The notes under the pieces are model-generated. The model ran no database searches, was not told where the DNA came from, and saw only the letters and a program-made list of their open reading frames with translations. From Streptomyces sp. RKAG293 (lineage in GTDB: Bacteria; Actinomycetota; Actinomycetes; Streptomycetales; Streptomycetaceae), in assembly GCF_023701745.1 (NCBI RefSeq), contig NZ_JAJOZB010000001.1:3230501-3294500 (forward strand): DNA of 64,000 nt, given 5' to 3'. The position numbers were made by a program, and so were the translations under genes. Below are positions 23,431-30,505 of this stretch, piece by piece (position 1 is the stretch's first letter; every line of letters begins with the position of its first letter).

Positions 23431-25527
23431 ATGAGCCTGAGCACCGTTGACACGCACTGTCCCTACTGCGCCCTGCAGTGCGGCATGGGGCTCGCGGTGC
23501 TGCCGGCGGGCGGCGTCGAGGTCGTGGAGCGGCCCGCGTTCCCGGTGAACCGGGGCGCGCTGTGCGGCAAGGGGCGCACCGCGCCCGAGGTGCTGGCCCG
23601 CGGCGCCCGGCTGACCGGGCCGCTGGTGCGCGGCGCCGGCGGCGCCCTGGAGCCGGCCGGCTGGGACGAGGCGCTCAACCGGGTCGCCGAGGGACTGCTG
23701 CGGACGCGGGCCGCGCACGGCCGCGACGCCGTCGGGGTCTTCGGCGGCGGCGGGCTGACGAACGAGAAGGCGTACGCGCTCGGCAAGTTCGCGCGGGTGG
23801 TGCTGCGCACCTCACAGATCGACTACAACGGCCGGTTCTGCATGTCCTCGGCGGCCGCCGCCCATCAGCGGGCCTTCGGCCTTGACCGGGGGCTGCCGTT
23901 CCCGCTGGAGGACATCGCCCGCACCGGCTGCGTGATCCTCGTCGGCTCCAACCTCGCCGAGACGATGCCGCCCGCGCTGCGTCACCTCACGGAACTGCGG
24001 GAGCGGGGCGGCACGTTGATCGTCGTGGACCCGCGCCGCACCCGCACCGTGGAGCACGCCGATCTGCATCTGCAGCCCCGGCCCGGCACCGATCTGGCGC
24101 TCGCGCTCGGACTGCTGCACCTCGCGGTCGCCGAGGGGTACCTGGACGAGGAGTTCATCGCGGAGCGCACGAGCGGCTGGGCCGAGGCGCGGCCGGGCGT
24201 CATGGCGCACTGGCCGGAGCTGGTGGAACGCATCACCGGGGTGCCGGTGCCGCAACTGCGGGAGGCCGTGCGGATGTTCTGCGCGACACCGGAGGGCATG
24301 GTCCTCACCGCGCGCGGCCCCGAGCAGCAGTCCAAGGGCACCGACACCGTCAGCGCCTGGATCAACCTGTGCCTCGCCACCGGCCGCGCCGGCCGGCCGC
24401 TCTCCGGCTACGGCTGCCTCACCGGGCAGGGCAACGGACAGGGCGGGCGCGAGCACGGCCAGAAGGCCGACCAGCTCCCCGGCTACCGCAAGCTGGACGA
24501 CCCGGCGGCGCGCGCCCACGTGGCGGCGGTGTGGGGCGTCGACCCGGACGACCTGCCGGCGCCGGGACGCAGCGCGTACGAACTGCTGGACGCGCTCGGC
24601 GTGGAGGTGCACGCGCTGCTGCTGATGGGTTCCAACCCGGTCGTCTCCGCGCCGAACGCCGCGCACATCGCCGGGCGGATCGCCTCGCTCGGCTTCCTCG
24701 CGGTCTGCGACGTCGTCCTGTCGGAGACGGCCGAGCTGGCGGACGTCGTCCTGCCGGTCACCCAGTGGGCGGAGGAGACCGGCACGACCACCAACCTGGA
24801 GGGCCGGGTGATCCTGCGCCGCAAGGCGATCGAGCCGCCGCCGGAGGTCCGTACCGACCTGGAGGTGCTGAACGGGATCGCCGCCCGGCTCGGCTGGGAG
24901 GAGGGCTTCCCCACCGACCCCGAGGAGGTCTTCGAGGAGCTGCGCCGCGCGTCGGCGGGCGGCCCCGCGGACTACTCGGGCATCACCTACCGGCGGATCG
25001 CGGAGGAGGACGGCGTCTTCTGGCCGTGCCCGCAATCGTCTTCCGACGCCGCGCACCCCGGAACTCCCCGCCTCTTCCTGGACCGTTTCGCGACGCCGGA
25101 CGGCCGGGCCCGCTTCGTCCCGGTCCTGCACCGGCCCTCCGCGGAGGAGCCGTCCGCGGACTACCCGCTCCATCTGACGACGGGCCGCGTCCTGGCGCAG
25201 TACCAGTCCGGTGCCCAGACCCGCCGGGTCCGCGAACTCAACGCCGCCTCCCCCGGCCCCTTCGTGCAGCTCCATCCACAGCTCGCCGAACGCCTGGGGA
25301 TCGCCGAGGGCGACCGCCTCGCCGTCACCAGCCGCCGCGGCCGCGCCGTCGCCCCCGCGCTCATCAGCTCCGCCATCCGCCCCGACACCGTCTTCATGCC
25401 GTTCCACTGGCCGGGCGAGGGCCGCGCCAACACCCTGACGAACCCGGCCCTCGACCCGACGTCCCGCATGCCGGAGTTCAAGGTGTGCGCGGTACGGGTG
25501 GAGGCGGCGGGTCCCGCGAACGGCTGA
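23431..25527 (+). CDS. nasA: Assimilatory nitrate reductase catalytic subunit
   Basis: 698 residues. Molybdopterin-guanine-dinucleotide enzyme that reduces nitrate to nitrite in the cytoplasm. The N-terminal [4Fe-4S] cluster ligands are C10, C13, C17 and C45 (HCPYCALQCGMG and RGALCGKG). Mo-cofactor motifs include NGRFCMSSAAAAHQRAFGLD, GSNLAETMPP and LLMGSNPVVSAPN, and the C-terminal cofactor-binding domain begins near LHLTTGRVLAQYQSGAQTRR. No Tat signal is present, as expected for an assimilatory enzyme. The nitrite reductase genes follow 6 kb downstream. Confidence 0.92.
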   Translation: MSLSTVDTHCPYCALQCGMGLAVLPAGGVEVVERPAFPVNRGALCGKGRTAPEVLARGARLTGPLVRGAGGALEPAGWDEALNRVAEGLLRTRAAHGRDAVGVFGGGGLTNEKAYALGKFARVVLRTSQIDYNGRFCMSSAAAAHQRAFGLDRGLPFPLEDIARTGCVILVGSNLAETMPPALRHLTELRERGGTLIVVDPRRTRTVEHADLHLQPRPGTDLALALGLLHLAVAEGYLDEEFIAERTSGWAEARPGVMAHWPELVERITGVPVPQLREAVRMFCATPEGMVLTARGPEQQSKGTDTVSAWINLCLATGRAGRPLSGYGCLTGQGNGQGGREHGQKADQLPGYRKLDDPAARAHVAAVWGVDPDDLPAPGRSAYELLDALGVEVHALLLMGSNPVVSAPNAAHIAGRIASLGFLAVCDVVLSETAELADVVLPVTQWAEETGTTTNLEGRVILRRKAIEPPPEVRTDLEVLNGIAARLGWEEGFPTDPEEVFEELRRASAGGPADYSGITYRRIAEEDGVFWPCPQSSSDAAHPGTPRLFLDRFATPDGRARFVPVLHRPSAEEPSADYPLHLTTGRVLAQYQSGAQTRRVRELNAASPGPFVQLHPQLAERLGIAEGDRLAVTSRRGRAVAPALISSAIRPDTVFMPFHWPGEGRANTLTNPALDPTSRMPEFKVCAVRVEAAGPANG

Positions 25528-25571
25528 ACGTACGCTGGGCACTGTCCGGCAGATCAACAGAAGGAGCCGCC

Positions 25572-26048
25572 GTGCCCACGCCCCACACCTATGACACACA
25601 GGTCACCTGGACCGGCAACCTGGGCACCGGCACGAGCACTTACCGCTCCTACGACCGCTCCCACGAGGTCTCCGCCGCCGGCCTTCCCACCATCCTCGGC
25701 AGCTCCGACCCGACCTTCCGCGGCGACGCCACCCGCTGGAACCCCGAGCAGCTGCTCCTCGCCGCGCTGTCGCAGTGCCACATGCTCGCCTACCTGCACG
25801 TCTGCGCCGTCGGCGGCGTCACGGTCACCGCCTACACGGACCACGCGCACGGCACGATGGAAACCACCCCCGAGGGCGGCCACTTCACCGAGGCGGTCCT
25901 GCGCCCGCAGGTCGAGGTCGCCTCCCAGGAGATGGCCGCCAAGGCCGCCACCCTCCACACCGACGCCCACCGCACCTGCTTCATCGCGGGCTCGGTGAAC
26001 TTCCCGGTCCGCCACGACCCGGTGATCACGGTCCGCCCCACTGACTGA
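25572..26048 (+). CDS. OsmC family protein
   Basis: 158 residues; GTG start at 25572 with AAGGAG 5 nt upstream. OsmC fold with cysteines in LLAALSQCHMLAYL and DAHRTCFIAGSVN, corresponding to the two redox cysteines of OsmC/Ohr peroxidases. The sequence between them and the first half (YDTQVTWTGNLGTGTSTYRS) are closer to general OsmC proteins than to Ohr (gene at 935). Probably reduces organic peroxides. It lies 44 bp after nasA and may be read from the nasA transcript. Confidence 0.82.
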   Translation: MPTPHTYDTQVTWTGNLGTGTSTYRSYDRSHEVSAAGLPTILGSSDPTFRGDATRWNPEQLLLAALSQCHMLAYLHVCAVGGVTVTAYTDHAHGTMETTPEGGHFTEAVLRPQVEVASQEMAAKAATLHTDAHRTCFIAGSVNFPVRHDPVITVRPTD

Positions 26049-26064
26049 CGCGGCGACGCGGCGG

Positions 26065-26433
26065 TCAAGCCGCCGAGGAACGTCCGCCCGGCGATGTCTC
26101 ATGCGGCGGGCGCCTGTCGTGGGCGGTGAACACGAAGGCCGAGGTGTCGCCGTCCAGGTCGATGGTCAGCGACGCGTCCAAGGCCTTGGCCAGACGCGTC
26201 AGCAGGGGCAGGGTCGGTACGGAGTCACCGCCCTCGATGTTGGAGATCTGGGGCTGGGTCATGTCGGCGCGCCGGGCCAACTCGGTCTGTGAGAGACCGA
26301 GCTCCGCTCGCCGGTCGTAGACCGCCTGGCCGAGCGCGAAGGCGTACCCGGCCTGGAGGTAGGCCGTGGACTCCTCGACCTTCTCACCCAGCAGCCTTCT
26401 GGTCCGGGTCGTTTTCCACTGGGAGTGATTCAC
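26065..26433 (-). CDS. XRE-type antitoxin of a HigBA-like pair
   Basis: 122 residues; GTG start at 26433 with AGGAGGAGAG just upstream. Central helix-turn-helix: ELGLSQTELARRADMTQPQI followed by SNIEGGDSVPTLPLLTRLA, standard for Cro/CI-like antitoxins. Its start codon overlaps the stop of the toxin gene as GTGA. Antitoxins of this kind neutralise the toxin and repress their own promoter. The toxin-first order is that of HigBA modules. Confidence 0.85.
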   Translation of the reverse strand: MNHSQWKTTRTRRLLGEKVEESTAYLQAGYAFALGQAVYDRRAELGLSQTELARRADMTQPQISNIEGGDSVPTLPLLTRLAKALDASLTIDLDGDTSAFVFTAHDRRPPHETSPGGRSSAA

Positions 26434-26804
26434 GACCTCTCCTCCTTGCTCCGGTCGTAGATGTGCTCGGCGGAACCATGGTCCGCCTCGCACACTTTCT
26501 GGGCCTGGTCGGCGCGGTCGACCTCGGCCACCTCGCGTTGTCTGGTCTTGCGGAACACCGTCAGCAGCACGATGCGCCGGTTGGGGGCCAGCCAGTACGT
26601 GACGCGTACCGCGTTGCCATCCATGGTGAAGCGCAGCTCGCGCACCTTACCGCCGAGGTGCCGGGAGTACGGCTCACCCAGAGTGGTCGGCTCCGCAGCA
26701 AGCATGTCCGCCGCCCGTTCGGCCTTGTCGTGCTGGGCGTCCGACAACAGCTCCAGCCACTGCCTGACCTCCGGCTCGATCTCAATCTGCCAGGGTTCGC
26801 GCAC
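26430..26804 (-). CDS. RelE/HigB-superfamily toxin (Gp49-like)
   Basis: 124 residues; GTG start at 26804. Contains the RelE-fold sequences VRQWLELLSDAQHDKAERAA, GEPYSRHLGGKVRELRF and RRIVLLTVFRKTRQREVAEV; the last carries the basic residues that in HigB/RelE contact mRNA in the ribosome. Expected to cleave ribosome-bound mRNA when the antitoxin is lost. The -10 element lies only 7 nt upstream of the GTG, so the mRNA is probably leaderless. The downstream partner overlaps by 4 nt. Confidence 0.85.
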   Translation of the reverse strand: MREPWQIEIEPEVRQWLELLSDAQHDKAERAADMLAAEPTTLGEPYSRHLGGKVRELRFTMDGNAVRVTYWLAPNRRIVLLTVFRKTRQREVAEVDRADQAQKVCEADHGSAEHIYDRSKEERS

Positions 26805-26811
26805 GGACGCG

Positions 26812-26817
26812 ATTATA
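26812..26817 (-). promoter_or_regulatory. Promoter of the toxin-antitoxin operon (leaderless)
   Basis: On the minus strand a perfect TATAAT -10 hexamer ends 7 nt before the toxin's GTG, so transcription should begin at or next to the start codon. It lies in an AT-rich patch (26812-26833) very unlike the local composition, which is probably also the operator. No good -35 is visible. Confidence 0.65.
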
Positions 26818-26876
26818 CAGAAATCAATATATGGCCGCAGCTCGCGCTCGCAACGCGCGCTCCGTCGGCGACCCGG

Positions 26877-27782
26877 TCAGGCCCGCGCGCGGAGTCTGCG
26901 GAGCATGCGGGCGTCTTCGAAGCCGACGGCCCGGGCGGCGGATTCGATGGTGGAGCCGTGGGAGATGAGGTGTTCGGCGCGCTCGACGCGGAGGACCTGT
27001 TGGTAGCGGAGCGGGGTGAGGCCGGTGGCTTCGCCGAAGCGGCGGGTGAGGGTGCGTTCGCTGATGCCGGAGGTGGCGGCGAGGGCGGCGAGGCCGAGGT
27101 GTTCGGTGAAGCGGGTGTCGATGAGGTCCTGGACGCGGTGGACGGCGTCGCTGAGGTGGGCGCGGTGCCGGAGCATCGCGCTGGTCTGCTGTTCGTCGCC
27201 GTTGCGGCGGGCGTAGACGACCATGTTGCGGGCGATGCGGGCGGCGGCGCCGGGCCCGTGCCGGCCGGCGACGAGGTGCAGCGCGAGGTCGATGCCGCTG
27301 GCGATGCCGGCGGAGGTCACGACGCGGTCGTCGACCACGTAGAGCACATCGCGCACGACGGTGGCCCGCGGGTGGCGGACGGCGAGTTCGTCCTGCACGT
27401 CGTGGTGGGTGGTGCAGCGGCGGCCGTCGAGGAGGCCGGCCCGGCCGAGGGCTTCGGCGCCCGCGCAGATGCTGGCGACGACGCCGCCCGCGGCGTGGTG
27501 GTCGCGCAGCCGCTGGAGCGTGGACTCCGCCACGTGCCCGTTCTGGGTCAGCGTCCGGGACCGCCAGCCCGGGACGATCACCAGGTCGTCGGGGGTGAGA
27601 TCGGGCCAGCTGGTGGCCGCCCGGAGCGGTAGGCCCTGGGCGGTCGGGATGTCTTCCTGCTCGGCGACATAGGCGGTCTCGTAGCCGTAGCCGAAGTCGG
27701 CCGCGGTCGAGAACACCTGCGCCGGGCCCGCGAGATCCAGCAGATGCAGCTGCGGGACGAGCAGGAAGACGACCCGGGTCAC
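26877..27782 (-). CDS. GlxA family AraC-type transcriptional regulator
   Basis: 301 residues; GTG start overlaps the stop of the isochorismatase gene as GTGA. N-terminal DJ-1/PfpI-like domain (VVFLLVPQLHLLDLAGPAQV, with the elbow cysteine in VASICAGAEALG), then an AraC helix-turn-helix pair (LAALAATSGISERTLTRRFG and ESAARAVGFEDARMLRRLRA). The protein ends soon after the second HTH, about 10-15 residues shorter than is usual, which may weaken the second DNA-binding subdomain. GlxA-type regulators usually control adjacent amidase or hydrolase genes, here the isochorismatase. Confidence 0.85.
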   Translation of the reverse strand: MTRVVFLLVPQLHLLDLAGPAQVFSTAADFGYGYETAYVAEQEDIPTAQGLPLRAATSWPDLTPDDLVIVPGWRSRTLTQNGHVAESTLQRLRDHHAAGGVVASICAGAEALGRAGLLDGRRCTTHHDVQDELAVRHPRATVVRDVLYVVDDRVVTSAGIASGIDLALHLVAGRHGPGAAARIARNMVVYARRNGDEQQTSAMLRHRAHLSDAVHRVQDLIDTRFTEHLGLAALAATSGISERTLTRRFGEATGLTPLRYQQVLRVERAEHLISHGSTIESAARAVGFEDARMLRRLRARA

Positions 27783-28363
27783 GATCCGGTCAGCTCCTTG
27801 ACGGTGGTCACCCGGGCGAACCGGCCGGCGAGCGCGTACTCGGTGCGGGCGATGATGTCGTCGGTCTGCAGGGTGCGGGGGTCGGCGAGGATCTCCTCGA
27901 CCGAGCGGCCGGCCGGCGCGTCCCAGTGCTCGCAGGGGGTGGTGGCGGTCGCGTCGGTGACGAAGGTGACCTCGTAGCCGAGGTCGGACGCGAGCCGGGT
28001 CGTCGTCTCGACGCACTGCTCGGTGCGGATGCCGCTGGTGATGACCTCGGTGACACCGCGCGAGGTGAGGAGCTGCTGGAGGTTGGTGGTGGTGAAGGCG
28101 TTGTGCGCGGTCTTGGTGAGCACCGGCTCGCCGTCGAGCGGCGCCAGCCCCTCCATCAGCCGCACATGACCGCTTGCCGGGTCGAAGTCCCCGCCGGTGC
28201 CGGGCTCGCTGTGCAGCACCCAGACGACGAGGTCGCCCTCGTCGCGGGCGTGCGCCACCAGGCGGTTCACCTGGCCGACGATGCCGGGGTTGGACGAGGC
28301 CTGCCACAGCGGGCGCTGGAGAAAGGACTGCTGGACGTCGATGACGATCAGTGCTCGGTTCAT
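27779..28363 (-). CDS. Isochorismatase-family cysteine hydrolase
   Basis: 194 residues with the family triad D9 (LIVIDVQQSF), K84 (VLTKTAHNAF) and C117 (TSGIRTEQCVETTTR). The C(V)ETT context is that of amidohydrolases such as nicotinamidase or N-carbamoyl hydrolases rather than true isochorismatases of siderophore synthesis. It is translationally coupled to the GlxA-type regulator. Substrate unknown. Confidence 0.85.
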   Translation of the reverse strand: MNRALIVIDVQQSFLQRPLWQASSNPGIVGQVNRLVAHARDEGDLVVWVLHSEPGTGGDFDPASGHVRLMEGLAPLDGEPVLTKTAHNAFTTTNLQQLLTSRGVTEVITSGIRTEQCVETTTRLASDLGYEVTFVTDATATTPCEHWDAPAGRSVEEILADPRTLQTDDIIARTEYALAGRFARVTTVKELTGS

Positions 28364-28439
28364 GCCTCGATCCTGGCCCTCGGCGGAGTCCGCGGTACAG
28401 ACACCATTGTGCCTCGATGCGGAACGATCCGGTCACCGA

Positions 28440-28901
28440 TCACGCGTCGGCGGGGGCTCCGGCGGGCTGCACGGCGGGCGGCACGGCGAGGGTGCGCAGC
28501 GCGACGAGCAGCGCCTCCTGGTCGGGCGCCGCACCGAAGAACGCCGCGTCGGTCGCCTCGACCTTGGCGACCGCCTCGGTCGCCAGCCTGGCGCCCGCGG
28601 GCGTGATCCCGAGCCGCTTGGCCCGGGTGTCGCTCGGATCGGTCACGCGCGTGAGCAGGCCCTTGTCCTCCAGCCGGCGCAGCACCTGCGACGTCATCTT
28701 CACGTCCGTGCCGCTGTGCCGGGCCAGTTGGAGCTGGTTGGGCTGCTCGCCCTGGCCGTCGAGCCACCACAGCCCGGCCAGCAGGACGAACTGGGCGTGG
28801 GTGAGATCGAGCGGGGCCAGGGCCGCCGCGATGGCGCGCTGCCAGTGGAGGGAGGTGCGCCAGAACAGGAAACCGGGGCTGTCGTCGGGTGCGGCCATCA
28901 T
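28440..28901 (-). CDS. MarR family transcriptional regulator
   Basis: 153 residues; ATG at 28901 (ATG 28898 is an alternative). Winged helix: DLTHAQFVLLAGLWWLDGQG, recognition helix TDVKMTSQVLRRLEDKGLL, wing RVTDPSDTRAKRLGITPAGA. It lies 76 bp upstream of the isochorismatase gene on the same strand, so it may regulate or be co-transcribed with it. Ligand unknown. Confidence 0.83.
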   Translation of the reverse strand: MMAAPDDSPGFLFWRTSLHWQRAIAAALAPLDLTHAQFVLLAGLWWLDGQGEQPNQLQLARHSGTDVKMTSQVLRRLEDKGLLTRVTDPSDTRAKRLGITPAGARLATEAVAKVEATDAAFFGAAPDQEALLVALRTLAVPPAVQPAGAPADA

Positions 28902-29098
28902 CAGACCGTACCCGCCCCCACCGGCCGTAAGCGGATTCGGGGCCCTCAATCTGCGCATCGATCATCTACGCGCAGTCTTTATTCCCGGTCGGCTACGGCT
29001 CCGGGCCGCGCGACCGCCCGGCCCGGCCCCGTGCCGGCCGTCGTCCCGTCCCCCGACCGCCCGTCTCACATCCGCCGACGTCCCGCGCTGAGGGCACC

Positions 29099-29136
29099 GT
29101 TCCCTCAGGGAAACGGACGCGATGCGGCCGGGTAAC
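29099..29136 (+). promoter_or_regulatory. Candidate GlnR box upstream of the nitrite reductase operon
   Basis: GTTCC-n6-GAAAC-n6-GATGC-n6-GTAAC runs from 29099 to 29136 with an exact 11-nt pitch over four half-sites, as in GlnR boxes (gTnAc-n6-GaAAc repeated). The second and fourth half-sites match well; the third is poor. It ends 23 bp before the start codon. The first 15 bases also form TTCCC-TCA-GGGAA symmetry. Confidence 0.5.
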
Positions 29137-29159
29137 AGCCGCGCCGCAGGCTGACGGGC

Positions 29160-30503
29160 ATGGACATCGACGCGGGCATGGAGATCGTGGTGGTGGGCGG
29201 TGGGATGGCGGGCGCGCGCCTGGCGCAGCAGCTCGCGCCCGCCGCCCCCGGCGTCCGCGTGACGCTGTTCGGGGAGGAGCGGCACGCGCCGTACAACCGG
29301 GTGCTGCTCGCCGAGGTCCTCGCCGGACGGTACGAGCCGGACGTCATCACGCTGCCGGACGCCGCCTGCGCCGTACGGCGCGTGGTGCGGGTGGACCGGG
29401 CGGAGCGCCTCGTGATCTGCGACGACGGTTCCGCCACCCGCTACGACCGGCTGGTGCTGGCCACCGGCTCCAACCCGGTGCTCCCGCCGCTGCGCGGCCT
29501 GTTCGAGGCCGGGCGGGGTGAACTGCCGCTGGGCGTGCACGCCTTCCGCACCATGGACGACTGCCTGGCGCTGTCCGGGGCGCTGCGCCCCGGCGTACGG
29601 GCCGTCGTCGTCGGGGGCGGGCTGCTCGGGGTGTCCGCGGCGCGGGCGCTGGCGGCGCGCGGCGCCCATGTCGTCCTGCTCCAGCAGGGCGAGTACCTGA
29701 TGGAGCGGCAGCTGGACGCGCAGTCCGGCACGCTGCTGCGCGCGCATCTGGAGTCGCTGGGCATCGAGGTCCACACGGAGTGCCGGGTGCGGGGGCTGCG
29801 GACCGCACCCGACGGGACGCCGCAGGCCGTCCGGTCCGTCCGGTCCGTCGAACTCGCCGACGGCTACTGCCTCGGCACCGACCTCGTCGTGCTCGCCTGC
29901 GGCGTGCGGCCCCGCACCGGGCTGGCGCAGGCGGCGGGTCTCGAGGTCGACCGAGGCATCGTCGTGGACGACGAGCTGCGGACGTCCGACCCGTTCATCC
30001 ACGCGATCGGCGACTGCTCGCAGCACGGCGGTGTCGTGTACGGCCTGGCCAACGCGGCCCGTGAACAGGCGGACGCGCTGGCGCTGCTGCTCACCGAGGC
30101 GGCGCGGGGGCCCGTACCCGGCCGCCCGGCCGACCCACCGCGCTACACCGGCACCCGCGCCCTGACCCGGCTGACCCTCAACGGCTCCCCCGGGCCCGGG
30201 CCCGCCCCCGCAGCCGCCCCCCGCACCGAAGCCCGCCTCGGCGCCACCGGGATCGCCCCCTTCGACCTCGCCGCGTTCGGCGACCCGCTGCCGGTCCCCG
30301 GCGATGACGTCCTGCGCCTCACCGACGCGACCCGCGGCGCCTACCGGAAGGTCGTCATCCGTGACGACCGGCTGGTCGGCGGGATCCTGCTCGGCGATCT
30401 CGCCGCGGTGGGCACGCTCGCCCGCACCTGGGAGGCCGACGAACCGCTCCCGGCCACATCCGCTCCGCTGCTCCACCTGCTCACCAACGACGGAGGTTCC
30501 TGA
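29160..30503 (+). CDS. FAD/NAD(P)-dependent oxidoreductase of the nitrate/nitrite assimilation operon
   Basis: 447 residues. FAD motif IVVVGGGMAGARLAQQL, PYNRVLLAEVLAG, NAD motif AVVVGGGLLGVSAARAL and the second FAD motif FIHAIGDCSQHG. The C-terminal ~110 residues hold a Pro/Ala-rich stretch and an NirB-like extension (AYRKVVIRDDRLVGGILLGD). It resembles the N-terminal part of NirB and the electron-transfer subunit (NasB/NasC type) of assimilatory nitrate reductases, so it probably passes NAD(P)H electrons to NasA. It precedes nirB by 2 bp. Confidence 0.83.
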   Translation: MDIDAGMEIVVVGGGMAGARLAQQLAPAAPGVRVTLFGEERHAPYNRVLLAEVLAGRYEPDVITLPDAACAVRRVVRVDRAERLVICDDGSATRYDRLVLATGSNPVLPPLRGLFEAGRGELPLGVHAFRTMDDCLALSGALRPGVRAVVVGGGLLGVSAARALAARGAHVVLLQQGEYLMERQLDAQSGTLLRAHLESLGIEVHTECRVRGLRTAPDGTPQAVRSVRSVELADGYCLGTDLVVLACGVRPRTGLAQAAGLEVDRGIVVDDELRTSDPFIHAIGDCSQHGGVVYGLANAAREQADALALLLTEAARGPVPGRPADPPRYTGTRALTRLTLNGSPGPGPAPAAAPRTEARLGATGIAPFDLAAFGDPLPVPGDDVLRLTDATRGAYRKVVIRDDRLVGGILLGDLAAVGTLARTWEADEPLPATSAPLLHLLTNDGGS

Positions 30504-30505
30504 CC

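Noticed and set aside
27779..28363. Isochorismatase as part of catecholate siderophore synthesis
   Set aside because: The active-site context is that of general cysteine amidohydrolases, and no entA/E/B-like or NRPS genes are nearby.
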